Assembly (NCBI GenBank): GCA_013076295.1
Contig: RQOL01000370.1
Span: 206,287 to 270,286, forward strand
Length of the DNA: 64,000 nt
Direction: 5' to 3'
DNA from: Sanderia malayensis
Taxonomy: Eukaryota > Cnidaria > Scyphozoa > Semaeostomeae > Pelagiidae
Below are positions 24,585 to 36,656 of this stretch, one piece after another. Position numbers and translations under genes: made by a program. The stretch's first letter is position 1; every line of letters starts with the position of its first letter. The notes under the pieces were generated by a model. That model did no database searches, was not told the DNA's origin, and saw only the letters and a program-made list of their open reading frames with translations.

Positions 24585-25599
24585 AACATCACGGAGGAGA
24601 AGGAAAAAGGGTGTATTTCAATCAGTCAATTTTTGCTGTATTAACGTGGATTTAAGTCTAAATTGTTGGAATGAACGTCAATATCACGGAAAAAAGTAAA
24701 AAAGGTGTATTTCAATTAGTCAGTTTTAAATGTTTATGAAGTCAATTTATGTGTCAATTGTGGGAATTAATTTTAATCTCACGGAGAACAAGTAAAAATG
24801 GTGTTATTCAATCAGTCAGTTTGCCCAGTATTTTCGTCAATTCATGTTTAAATTGTGGGAATGAATGTTAATATCACAGAAAAAAGTGAAAAGGGTGAAT
24901 TTCAATCAGTCGGTTTTCTCTGTATTAACGTTGATTCATGTGTAAATTGTAGGAATGAATGTTAATATAACGGAAAACAATTAAAAAAAGTGTATTTCAA
25001 TCAGTCAGTTTTACATGTATCTAAGTCAATTAATGTGTAAATTCTGGGCATGAATGTTAATATCACGGAAAAAAAGTAAAAATGGTGCATTTCAATCAGC
25101 CAGTGTCACCTGTTTTTACAATAATTCGTGTGTAAATTGTGGGAAAGAATTTTAAAATCACGGAAAAGATGTAAAAAGGGTGTAATTCAATCAATCAGGA
25201 TTCGCTGTATTAAGGTGGATTCATGTGTAAATTGTGGGAATGAATGTTAATATCACGGAAAAAAGTGAAAAGGATGAATTTCAATCAGTCCATTTTACCT
25301 GTATTAACGTGGATTTATGTGTAAATTGTGGGAATGAATGTTAATATCACGGAAAACAAGAAAAAAAGGTGTATTTCAATCAGTCAGTTTTACATGTTTA
25401 TAAAGTCAATTCATGTGTAAATTGTGGGAATGAAAGTTAATATCACGGAAAACAATTGAAAAAGGTGTATTTCAATTAGTCAGGTTTAGCTCTATTAACG
25501 TAGATTCATGTGTATTCTGTGGGAATGAACGTCAATATCACGGAAAACAAGTGAAAAAAGTGTATTTCAATCAGTCAGTTTTACATGTATATAAGTCAA
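24585..25599. repeat. Mixed satellite linker
   Basis: Starts as a fourth aacatcacggaggagaagg block, then from about 24,900 changes to monomers with cagtcggttttctctg, acatgtatctaagtc, F and L types. Nothing other than satellite is visible. Confidence 0.7.
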
Positions 25600-26480
25600 T
25601 TAATGTGTAAATTTTGGGCATGAATGTTAATATCACAGAAAACAAGTAAAAATGGTGCATTTCAATCAGCCAGTGTCACCTGTTTTTACGTTAATTCGTG
25701 TGTAAATTGTGGGAAAGAATTTTAAAATCACGGAAATCAATTGAAAAAGGTGTATTTCAATTAGTCAGGTTTAGCTCTATTAACGTAGATTCATGTGTAT
25801 TCTGTGGGATTTAATGTTAATATCACGGAAAACAAGTAAAAATGGTGTATTTCAATCAGTCAGTTTTACCTGTATATAAAGTTAATTCATGTTTAAATTG
25901 TGGGAATTAATGTTAAAATCACGGAAAACAAGTAAAACCAGGGTAATTGAATCAGTCAGGACTAGCTGTGTTAAGGTGGTTTCATGTGTAAATTGTGGGA
26001 ATGAATGTTAATATCACGGAAGAAAAGGAAAAAAGGTGTATTTCAATCAGTCAATTTTTGCTGTATTAACGTGGATTTAAGTCTAAATTGTGGGAATGAA
26101 CGAAAATATCACGGAAAAAAGTAAAAAAGGTGTATTTCAATTTGTCAGTTTTAAATGTTTATAAAGTCAATTTATGTGTAAATTGTGGGAAGTATTGTTA
26201 ATATCACGGAAAACAAGTAAAAATGGTGTTATTCAATCAGTCAGTTTGCCCAGTATTTTCGTCAATTCATGTGTAAATTGTGGGAATGAATGTTAATATC
26301 ACGGAAAAAAGTGAAAAGGGTGAATTTCAATCAGTCAATTTTTGCTGTATTAACGTGGATTTAAGTCTAAATTGTTGGAATGAACGTCAATATCACGGAA
26401 AAAAGTAAAAAAGGTGTATTTCAAGCAGTCAATTTTAGCTGTATTAACGTGGATTTATGTCTAAATTGTGGGAATGAACG
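25600..26480. repeat. ~0.88-kb block, copy 1 of the 18-monomer (1,707-bp) offset pair
   Basis: Matches 27310-28190. The marker ttgaaaaaggtg is at 25741 and 27448, and gaagaaaaggaaaaaaggtg lies near 26,019 and 27,726, all 1,707 bp apart. Order: F, attgaaaaagg, acctgtatataaagtt, caagggtaattg or ccagggtaattg, ttttgctg, D, P, L. Confidence 0.75.
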
Positions 26481-27309
26481 TCAATATCACGGAAAACAAG
26501 TGAAAAAAGTGTATTTCAATCAGTCAGTTTACATGTATTTAAGTCAATTTATGTGTAAATTTTGGGCATGAATGTTAATATCACAGAAAACAAGTAAAAA
26601 TGTTGCATTTCAATCAGCCAGTGTCACCTGTTTTTACGTTAATTCGTGTGTAAATTGTGGGAAAGAATTTTAAAATCACGGAAAAGATGGAAAAAAGGTG
26701 TAATTCAATCAATCAGGATTCGCTGTATTAGGTGGATTCATGTGTAAATTGTGGGAATGAATGTTAATATCACGGAAAAAAGTGAAAAGGGTGAATTTCA
26801 ATAAGTCCATTTTACCTGTATTAACGTAGATTCATGCGTAAATTGTGGGAATGAATGTTAATATCACGGAACAAAAGTAAAAAGGGTGTATTTCAATCAG
26901 TCAGTTTTAGCTGTATTAACGTGGATTTATGTCTAAATTGTAGGAATGAACGTCAATAGCACGGAAAACAAGTGAAAAAAGTGTATTTCAATCAGTCAGT
27001 TTTACATGTATCTAAGTCAATTAATGTGTAAATTTTGGGCATGAATGTTATTATCACAGAAAACAAGTAAAAATGGTGCATTTCAATCAGCCAGTGTCAC
27101 CTGTTTTTACGTTAATTCGTGTGTAAATTGTGGGAAAGAATTTTAAAATCACGGAAAAGATATAAAAAAGGTGTAATTCAATCAATCAGGATTCGCTGTA
27201 TTAAGGTGGATTTATGTGTAAATTGTGGGAATGAATGTCAATATCACGGAAAACAAGAAAAAAAGGTGTATTTCAATCAGTCAGTTTTACACGTTTATAA
27301 AATCAATTC
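26481..27309. repeat. Linker satellite between the 1,707-bp-offset blocks
   Basis: About nine monomers with acatgtatttaagtc, F, aaagatgg and L types. Some carry private changes, such as aatgttgcatttcaatc (26,600) and caatagcacgg (26,954). Confidence 0.65.
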
Positions 27310-28190
27310 ATGTGTAAATTTTGGGCATGAATGTTAATATCACAGAAAACAAGTAAAAATGGTGCATTTCAATCAGCCAGTGTCACCTGTTTTTACGTTA
27401 ATTCGTGTGTAAATTGTGGGAAAGAATTTTAAAGTCACGGAAAACAATTGAAAAAGGTGTATTTCAATTAGTCAGGTTTAGCTCTATTAACGTAGATTCA
27501 TGTGTATTCTGTGGGATTTAATGTTAATATCACGGAAAACAAGTAAAAATGGTGTATTTCAATCAGTCAGTTTTACCTGTATATAAAGTTAACTCATGTT
27601 TAAATTGTGGGAATTAATGTTAAAATCACGGAAAACAAGTAAAACAAGGGTAATTGAATCAGTCAGGACTAGCTGTGTTAAGGTGGTTTAATGTGTAAAT
27701 TGTGGGAATGAATGTTAATATCACGGAAGAAAAGGAAAAAAGGTGTATTTCAATCAGTCAATTTTTGCTGTATTAACGTGGATTTAAGTCTAAATTGTGG
27801 GAATGAACGAAAATATCACGGAAAAAAGTAAAAAAGGTGTATTTCAATTTGTCAGTTTTAAATGTTTATAAAGTCAATTTATGTGTAAATTGTGGGAAGT
27901 ATTGTTAATATCACGGAAAACAAGTAAAAATGGTGTTATTCAATCAGTCAGTTTGCCCAGTATTTTTGTCAATTCATGTGTAAATTGTGGGAATGAATGT
28001 TAATATCACGGAAAAAAGTGAAAAGGGTGAATTTCAATCAGTCAATTTTTGCTGTATTAACGTGGATTTAAGTCTAAATTGTTGGAATGAACGTCAATAT
28101 CACGGAAAAAAGTAAAAAAGGTGTATTTCAAGCAGTCAATTTTAGCTGTATTAACGTGGATTTATGTCTAAATTGTGGGAATGAACGTTA
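27310..28190. repeat. ~0.88-kb block, copy 2 of the 18-monomer (1,707-bp) offset pair
   Basis: Second copy of 25600-26480, ending near 28190 where gaacgttaatatcacgg replaces gaacgtcaatatcacgg and a different set of monomer types begins. The P tail (gcccagtatttttgtc, about 27,955) in this block is the last I find before about 46,590. Confidence 0.75.
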
Positions 28191-28194
28191 ATAT

Positions 28195-29880
28195 CACGGA
28201 AAACAAGTAAACAAGGTGTAATTCAATCAGTCAGGATTAGCTGTATTAACGTGGATTCACGTGTAATTTGTGGGAATGAATGTTATTATAACGGAAAACA
28301 AGGAAAACTCGTATATTTCACTCAGTCAGTGTTACATGAATTCAAAGTCAATTCAAGTGTAAATTGTGGGAATGAACGTCAATATCACGGAAAAAAGTAA
28401 AAAAGGTGTATTTCAATTAGTCAGTCTTAAATGTTTATAAAGTCAATTCACGTGTAAAGTGTGGGAAAGAATGTTAAAATTACGGGAAACAATTAAAAAA
28501 GGGGTAATTCAATCAGTCAGGATTAACTGTTTTAACGTGGATTCATGTGTAATTTGTGAGAATGAATGTTAAAATCACGGAAAAAAGTAAAAAGGTTGAA
28601 TTTCAATCAGTCAATTTTAGCTGTATTAACGTGGATTCATGTGGGAATGAATGTTAATATCACGGAAAACAAGTAAACAAGGTGTAATTCAATCAGTCAG
28701 GATTAGCTGTATTAACGTGGATTCACGTGTAATTTGTGGGAATGAATGTTATTATAACGGAAAACAAGGAAAAAGGTTGAATTTCAATCAGTCAATTTTA
28801 GCTGTATTAACGTGGATTCATGTGGGAATGAATGTTAATATCACGGAAAACAAGTAAAAATAGTGTATTTCAATCAGTCAGTTTTACATGTTTATAAAGT
28901 CAATTCATGTGTAAATTGTGGGAATGAATGCTAATATCACGGAAAACAAGTAAAAATGGTGTATTTCAATCAGTCAGTTTTCCCTGTATTAACATGATTT
29001 CATGTGTAAACTATGGGAATGAATGTTAATATCACGGAAAACAAGTAAATAAGGTGTAATTCAATCAGTCAGGATTAGCTGTATTAACGTGGATTCATGT
29101 GTAAATTGTGGGAATGAACGTCAATATTGCGGAAAAAAAGTAAAAAGAGTGTATTTCAATCAGTCAATTATCCTGTATTTACGTTAATTGATGTGTAAAT
29201 TTTGGGAATGAAGGTTAATATCACGGAAAAAAGTGAAAAGGGTGTATTTCAATAAGTCAATTTTAGCTGTATTAACGGGGATTTCTTCGTAAACTGTGGG
29301 AATGAGTGCTAATATCACTGGAAAAAGTAAAAAGGGTGAAATTCAATCAGTCAGTTTCCCCTGTATTAACATGAATTCATGTGTAAATTGTGGGAATGAA
29401 TGTTAATATCACGGAAAACAAGTAAACAAGGTGTAATTCAATCAGTCAGGATTAGCTGTATTAACGTGGATTCACGTGTAATTTGTGGGAATGAATGTTA
29501 TTATAACGGAAAACAAGGAAAACTCGTATATTTCACTCAGTCAGTGTTACATGAATTCAAAGTCAATTCAAGTGTAAATTGTGGGAATGAACGTCAATGT
29601 CACGGAAAAAAGTAAAAAAGGTGTATTTCAATTAGTCAGTCTTAAATGTTTATAAAGTCAATTCACGTGTAAAGTGTGGGAAAGAATGTTAAAATTACGG
29701 GAAACAATTAAAAAAGGGGTAATTCAATCAGTCAGGATTAACTGTTTTAACGTGGATTCATGTGTAATTTGTGAGAATGAATGTTAAAATCACGGAAAAA
29801 AGTAAAAAGGTTGAATTTCAATCAGTCAATTTTAGCTGTATTAACGTGGATTCATGTGGGAATGAATGTTAATATCACGG
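28195..29880. repeat. Irregular higher-order repeat cluster with 466- and 749-bp steps
   Basis: The marker aagtaaacaaggtgtaattc starts at 28205, 28671 and 29420. Segment 28195-28660 is repeated almost exactly at 29410-29876 (1,215-bp offset) with the same caaggaaaactcgtatattt, cagtcttaaatg and acgggaaacaatt variants. The 466-bp step equals four 95-bp monomers plus one 86-bp monomer. Shortened monomers with attcatgtgggaatg are near 28,636, 28,817 and 29,850. Confidence 0.75.
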
Positions 29881-30405
29881 AAAACAAGTTAAAAGAGTGT
29901 ATTTCAATCAGTCAGTTATCCCTGTATTTACGTTAATTCATGTGTAAATTGTGGGAATGAAGGTTAATATCACGGAAAAAAGTGAAAAGGGTGTATTTCA
30001 ACAAGTCAATTTTAGCTGTATTAACGGGGATTTCTTCGTAAATTGTGGGAATGAATGCTAATATCACTAGAAAAAGTAAAAAGGGTGAATTTCAATCAGT
30101 CAGTTTCCCCTGTATTTACGTTAATTCATGTGTAAATTGTGTGAATGAAAGTTAAAATCACGGAAAACAAGTAAAAATGGTGTATTTCAATCAGTCAGTT
30201 TTTCCTGTATTTACCTTAATTCATGTGTAAATTGTAGAAATGAATGATAATATCACGGGAAAAAGTAAAAAGGGTGAATTTCAATAAGTCAATTTTAGCT
30301 GTATTAGCGTGGATTCATGTGTAAATTGTGGGAATGAACGTCAATATTGCGGAAAAAAAGTAAAAAGAGTGTATTTCAATCAGTCAGTTATCCCTGTATT
30401 TACGT
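29881..30405. repeat. Satellite with 'ttatccctgtatttacg' monomers
   Basis: About five to six monomers including the type cagttatccctgtatttacg, which I find only from about 29.1 to 56 kb, and monomers with the box change atcactagaaaaag or atcacgggaaaaag. Another type has gtcaatattgcgg. Confidence 0.65.
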
Positions 30406-30614
30406 TAATTTATGTGTAAATTGTGGGAATGAAGGTTAATATCACGGAAAAAAGTGAAAAGGGTGAATTTCAATCAGTCAATTTTACCTGTATTAACGTG
30501 GATTCATGTGTAAATTGTGGGAATGAATGTTAATATCATGGAAAACAAGTAAAAAAGGTGTATTCCAATCAGTCAGTTTTACATGTTTATAAGGTCAATT
30601 CATGTGAAAATTGT
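30406..30614. repeat. 209-bp out-of-register duplication, copy 1
   Basis: Begins taatttatgtg and ends tgtgaaaattgt. It is followed directly by a second copy at 30615-30823. The length equals two monomers plus 19 bp, so the joint breaks the monomer phase. Confidence 0.85.
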
Positions 30615-30823
30615 TAATTTATGTGTAAATTGTGGGAATGAAGGTTAATATCACGGAAAAAAGTGAAAAGGGTGAATTTCAATCAGTCAATTTTACCTGT
30701 ATTAACGTGGATTCATGTGTAAATTGTGGGAATGAATGTTAATATCATGGAAAACAAGTAAAAAAGGTGTATTCCAATCAGTCAGTTTTACATGTTTATA
30801 AGGTCAATTCATGTGAAAATTGT
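30615..30823. repeat. 209-bp out-of-register duplication, copy 2
   Basis: By eye identical to 30406-30614, including the private ggtgtattccaatcag and tatcatggaaaac. After it the sequence continues normally (tgtgaaaattgtgggaatt), while copy 1 jumps from tgtgaaaattgt to taatttatgtg. Confidence 0.85.
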
Positions 30824-32256
30824 GGGAATTAATGCTAATATCACGGAAAACAAGTAAAAATGGTGTATTTCAATCAGTCAGTTTTCCCTGTATTAACATG
30901 AATTCATGTGTAAACTATGGGAATGAATGTTAATATCACGGAAAACAAGTAAAACAAGGGTAATTGAATCAGTCAGGACTAGCTGTGTTAAGGTGGCTTC
31001 ATGTGTAAATTGTGGGAATGAATGTTAATATCACGTAAAAGAGTAAAAAGGGTGTATTTCAATCAGTCAATTGTAGCTGCATTAACGGGGATTTCGGCGT
31101 AATTTGTGGGAATGAACGTCAATATTGCGGAAAAAAAGTAAAAAGAGTGTATTTCAATCAGTCAGTTATCCCTGTATTTACGTTAATTCATGTGTAAATT
31201 GTGGGAATGAAGGTTAATATCACAGAAAAAAGTGAAAAGGGTGAATTTCAATCAGTCAATTTTACCTGTATTAACGTGGATTCATGTGTAAATTGTGGGA
31301 ATGAATGTTAATATCATGGAAAACAAGTAAAAAAGGTGTATTTCAATCAGTCACTTTTACATGTTTATAAGGTCAATTCATGTGTAAATTGTGGGAATTA
31401 ATGTTAATATCACGGAAAACAAGTAAAAATGGTGTAATTCAATCAGTTAGTTTTCCCTGTATTTACGTTAATTCATGTGTAAAGTGTGGGAAAGAATGTT
31501 AATATCACGAGAAAAAGTAGAAAGGGTGAATTTCAATCAGTCAGTTTTCCCTGTATTAACATGAATTCATGTGTAAACTATGGGAATGAATGTTAATATC
31601 ACGGAAAACAAGTTAAAAGAGTGTATTTCAATCAGTCAGTTATCCCTGTATTTACGTTAATTCATGTGTAAATTGTGGGAATGAAGGTTAATATCACGGA
31701 AAAAAGTGAAAAGGGTGTATTTCAACAAGTCAATTTTAGCTGTATTAACGGGGATTTCTTCGTAAATTGTGGGAATGAATGCTAATATCACTAGAAAAAG
31801 TAAAAAGGGTGAATTTCAATCAGTCAGTTTCCCCTGTATTTACGTTAATTCATGTGTAAATTGTGGGAATGAATGTTAATATCACTGGAAAAAGTAAAAA
31901 GGGTGAATTTCAATCAGTCAGTTTTACCTGTACATAAAGTCAATTCATGTGTAAATTGTGGGAATGAATGCTAATATCACGGAAAAAAAGTAAAAATGGT
32001 GTATTTCAATCAGTCAGTTTTCCCTGTATTAACATGAATTCATGTGTAAACTATGGGAATGAATGTTAATATCACGGAAAACAAGTAAACAAGGTGTAAT
32101 TCAATCAGTCAGGAATAGCTGTATTAACGTGGATTCATGTGTAAATTGTGGGAATGAATGTTAATATCACGTAAAAAAGTAAAAAGGGTGTATTTCAATC
32201 AGTCAATTGTAGCTGTATTAACGGGGATTTCTGCGTAATTTGTGGTAATGAATGCT
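30824..32256. repeat. Mixed satellite, domain II
   Basis: About 15 monomers of V, D, G, L and 'ttatccctg' types. 31,595-31,830 largely repeats 29,870-30,110 (aaaacaagttaaaagagtg, ttcaacaagtc, atcactagaaaaag). Several monomers carry the palindrome ACATGAATTCATGT, for example at 32032-32045. Confidence 0.7.
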
Positions 32257-32634
32257 AATATCACGGAAAACAAGTAAAAATGGTGTATTTCAATCAGTCA
32301 GTTTTTCCTGTATTTACCTTAATTCATGTGTAAATTGTAGAAATGAATGATAATATCACGGGAAAAAGTAAAAAGGGTGAATTTCAATCAGTCAATTTTA
32401 GCTGTATTAGCGTGGATTCATGTGTAAATTGTGGGAATGAACGTCAATATTGCAGAAAAAAAGTAAAAAGAGTGTATTTCAATCAGTCAGTTATCCCTGT
32501 ATTTACGTTAATTTATGTGTAAATTGTGGGAATGAAGGTTAATATCACGGAAAAAAGTGAAAAGGGTGAATTTCAATCAGTCAATTTTACCTGTATTAAC
32601 GTGGATTCATGTGTAAATTGTGGGAATGAATGTT
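32257..32634. repeat. 4-monomer higher-order repeat, copy 1 (378 bp)
   Basis: Four monomers: cagtttttcctgtatttacc, a monomer with gataatatcacggg, one with attgcagaaaaaaag and ttatccctg, and one with gaaggttaatatcacgg. The next copy starts at 32635. Shared private change attgcag (elsewhere attgcgg) indicates recent duplication. Confidence 0.85.
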
Positions 32635-33012
32635 AATATCATGGAAAACAAGTAAAAATGGTGTATTTCAATCAGTCAGTTTTTCCTGTATTTACCTTAA
32701 TTCATGTGTAAATTGTAGAAATGAATGATAATATCACGGGAAAAAGTAAAAAGGGTGAATTTCAATCAGTCAATTTTAGCTGTATTAGCGTGGATTCATG
32801 TGTAAATTGTGGGAATGAACGTCAATATTGCAGAAAAAAAGTAAAAAGAGTGTATTTCAATCAGTCAGTTATCCCTGTATTTACGTTAATTTATGTGTAA
32901 ATTGTGGGAATGAAGGTTAATATCACGGAAAAAAGTGAAAAGGGTGAATTTCAATCAGTCAATTTTACCTGTATTAACGTGGATTCATGTGTAAATTGTG
33001 GGAATGAATGTT
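32635..33012. repeat. 4-monomer higher-order repeat, copy 2 (378 bp)
   Basis: By eye matches 32257-32634 apart from the first monomer's box (tatcatgg instead of tatcacgg) and one base of the interior. Confidence 0.85.
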
Positions 33013-34109
33013 AATATCATGGAAAACAAGTAAAAAAGGTGTATTTCAATCAGTCAGTTTTACATGTTTATAAGGTCAATTCATGTGAAAATTGTGGGAA
33101 TTAATGTTAATATCACGGAAAACAAGTAAAAATGGTGTAATTCAATCAGTCAGTTTTCCCTGTATTTACGTTAATTCATGTGTAAAGTGTGGGAATGAAG
33201 GTTAATATCACGGAAAAAAGTGAAAAGGGTGTATTTCAATAAGTCAATTTTAGCTGTATTAACGGGGATTTCTTCGTAAATTGTGGGAATGAATGCTAAT
33301 ATCACTGGAAAAAGTAAAAAGGGTGAATTTCAATCAGTGAGCTTCCCCTGTATTTACGTTAATTCATGTGTAAATTGTGGGAATGAATGTTAATATAACT
33401 GGAAAAAGTAAAAAGGGTGAATTTCAATCAGTCAGCCTGTACATAAAGTCAATTCATGTGTAAATTGTGGGAATGAATGCTAATATCACGGAAAACAAGT
33501 AAAAATGGTGTATTTCAATCAGTCAGTTTTCCCTGTATTAACATGAATTCATGTGTAAACTATGGGAATGAATGTTAATATCACGGAAAACAAGTAAAAC
33601 AAGGGTAATTGAATCAGTCAGGACTAGCTGTGTTGAGGTGGTTTCATGTGTAAATTGTGGGAATGAATGTTAATATAACTGGAAAAAGTAAAAAGGGTGA
33701 ATTTCAATCAGTCAGCCTGTACATAAAGTCAATTCATGTGTAAATTGTGGGAATGAATGTTAATATCACGGGAAACAAGTAAAAAGGTGTATTTCAATCA
33801 GTCAGCTTTACATTTTTATAAAGTCAATTTATGTGTAAAGTGTGAGAATTAATGTTAATTTCACGGAAAACAAGTAAAAATGGTGTATTTCAATCAGCCA
33901 GTGTCACCTGTTTTTACGTTAATTCCCGTGTAAATTGTGGGAAAGAATTTTAAAATCACGGAATAGATGTAAAAAAGGTGTAATTCAATCAATCAGGATT
34001 AGCTGTATTAAGGTGGATTGATGTGTAAGTTATGGGAATGAATGTTAATATAACCCGAAAACAAATAAAAATGGTGTATTTCAATCAGCCAGTTTTACAT
34101 GTATATAAA
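33013..34109. repeat. Mixed satellite, domain II
   Basis: About a dozen monomers. A shortened monomer with cagtcagcctgtacataaag (missing the usual ttttac) occurs near 33,436 and 33,715 and later near 35,515, 35,790 and 37,866. An F-type monomer is at about 33,897. No other content is seen. Confidence 0.65.
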
Positions 34110-34965
34110 GTCAATTCATGTGTAAATTGTGTGAATGAAAGTTAAAATCACGGAAAACAAGTAAAAATGGTGTATTTCAATCAGTCAGTTTTTCCTGTAT
34201 TTACCTTAATTCATGTGTAAATTGTGGAAATGAATGATAATATCACTGGAAAAAGCAAAAAGGGTGAATTTCAATCAGTCAATTTTAGCTGTATTAGCGT
34301 GGATATATGTGTAAATTGTGGGAATGAATGTCAATATTGCGGAAAAAAAGTAAAAAGAGTTTATTTCAATCAGTCAGTTATCCCTGTATTTACGTTAATT
34401 CATGTGTAAATTATGGGAATGAAGGTTAATATCACGGAAAAAAGTGAAAAGGTTGAATTTCAATCAGTCAATTTTACCTGTATTAACGTGGATTCATGTG
34501 TAAATTGTGGGAATGAATGTTAATATCATGGAAAACAAGTAAAAAAGGTGTATTTCAATCAGTCAGTTTTACATGTTTATAAGGTCAATTCATGTGTAAA
34601 TTGTGGGAATTAATGTTAATATCACGGAAAACAAGTAAAAATGGTGTAATTCAATCAGTCAGTTTTCCCTGTATTTACGTTAATTCATGTGTAAATTGTG
34701 GGAAAGAATGTTAATATCACGAGAAAAAGTAAAAAGGGTGAATTTCAATCAATCAGTTTTAGCTGTATTAACGTGGATTCATGTGTAAAATGTGGGAATG
34801 AATTTAAATATCCCGGAAAACAAGTAAAAAAGGTGTGTTGCAAACAGTCAGTTTTACCTTTTTATGAAGTCAATTCATGTGTAAATTGTGGGAATTAATG
34901 TTAAAATCACGGAAAACAAGTAAAGAAAGTGTAATTCAATCAGTCAGGACTAGCTGTATTAAGGC
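34110..34965. repeat. 9-monomer block, copy 1 of the 1,696-bp offset pair
   Basis: Repeats at 35806-36656. Markers: gtgtgaatgaaagttaaaatc, ggaaatgaatgataatatc, acgagaaaaagtaaaaagg and ggtgtgttgcaaacagtcag. The last type (cttttttatgaagtc tail) also returns at 37.5, 38.5, 42.5, 43.3, 48.2, 48.9, 53.8 and 54.6 kb. Confidence 0.75.
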
Positions 34966-35805
34966 GGATTCATGGGTAAATTGTGGGAATTAATGTTAAT
35001 ATCAAGGAAAACAAGTAAAAATTGTGTATTTCAATCGGTCAGTATTCCCTGTATTTACGTTAATTCATGTGTAAATTGTGGCAATGAATGTTAATATAAC
35101 GGAAAAAAGTGAAAAGGGTGAATTTCAATCAGTCAATTTTACCTGTATTAACGTAGAATCATGTGTAAATTGTGGGAATGATTGTTAATATCACGGAAAA
35201 CAAGTAAAAAAAGTGTAATTCAATCAGTCAGGACTAGCTGTATTAAGGCGGATTCATGCGTACATTGTGGGAATGAATGTTAATATCACGGAAAAAAAGT
35301 AATAAGGGTGTATTTCAATAAGTCAATTTTAGCTGTATTAACGGGGATTTCTGCGTAAATTGTGGGAATGAATGCTAATATCACTGGAAAAAGTAAAAAG
35401 GGTGAATTTCAATCAGTGAGTTTCCCCTGTATTTACGTTAATTCATGTGTAAATTGTGGGAATGAATGTTAATATAACTGGAAAAAGTAAAAAGGGTGAA
35501 TTTCAATCAGTCAGCCTGTACATAAAGTCAATTCATGTGTAAATTGTGGGAATGAATGCTAATATCACGGAAAACAAGTAAAAATGGTGTATTTCAATCA
35601 GTCAGTTTTCCCTGTATTAACATGAATTCATGTGTAAACTATGGGAATGAATGTTAATATCACGGGAAAAATTAAAAAGGGTTAATTTCAATCAGTCAAT
35701 TTTAGCTGTATTAGCGTGGTTTCATGTGTAAATTGTGGGAATGAATGTTAATATAACTGGAAAAAGTAAAAAGGGTGAATTTCAATCAGTCAGCCTGTAC
35801 ATAAA
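34966..35805. repeat. Satellite linker between the 1,696-bp-offset blocks
   Basis: About nine monomers. The segment with tcactggaaaaagtaaaaag and cagtgagtttcccctg (35381 on) is repeated at 37734 on. Confidence 0.7.
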
Positions 35806-36656
35806 GTCAATTCATGTGTAAATTGTGTGAATGAAAGTTAAAATCACGGAAAACAAGTAAAAATGGTGTATTTCAATCAGTCAGTTTTTCCTGTATTTAC
35901 CTTAATTCATGTGTAAATTGTGGAAATGAATGATAATATCACGGGAAAAATTAAAAAGGGTTAATTTCAATCAGTCAATTTTAGCTGTATTAACGTGGAT
36001 TCATGTGTAAATTGTGGGAATGAACGTCAATATTGCGGAAAAAAAGTAAAAAGAGTGTATTTCAATCAGTCAGTTATCCCTGTATTTACGTTAATTCATG
36101 TGTAAATTGTGGGAATGAAGGTAAATATCGCGGAAAAAAGTGAAAAGGTTGAATTTCAATCAGTCAATTTTACCTGTATTAACGTGGATTCATGTGTAAA
36201 TTGTGGGAATGAATCTTAATATCATGGAAAACAAGTAAAAAAGGTGTATTTCAATCAGTCAGTTTTACATGTTTATAAGGTCAATTCATGTGTAAATTGT
36301 GGGAATTAATGTTAATATCACGGAAAACAAGTAAAAATGGTGTAATTCAATCAGTCAGTTTTCCCTGTATTTACGTTAATTCATGTGTAAATTGTGGGAA
36401 AGAATGTTAATATCACGAGAAAAAGTAAAAAGGTTGAATTTCAATCAATCAGTTTTAGCTGTATTAACGTGGATTCATGTGTAAAATGTGGGAATGAATT
36501 TAAATATCCCGGAAAACAAGTAAAAAAGGTGTGTTGCAAACAGTCAGTTTTACCTTTTTATGAAGTCAATTCATGTGTAAATTGTGGGAATTAATGTTAA
36601 AATCACGGAAAACAAGTAAAGAAAGTGTAATTCAATCAGTCAGGACTAGCTGTATT
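35806..36656. repeat. 9-monomer block, copy 2 of the 1,696-bp offset pair
   Basis: Second copy of 34110-34965 with small changes: gggaaaaattaaaaagggtt for tggaaaaagcaaaaagggtg, gaatcttaatatc near 36,212, and aaaggttgaattt for aaagggtgaattt near 36,430. Confidence 0.75.
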
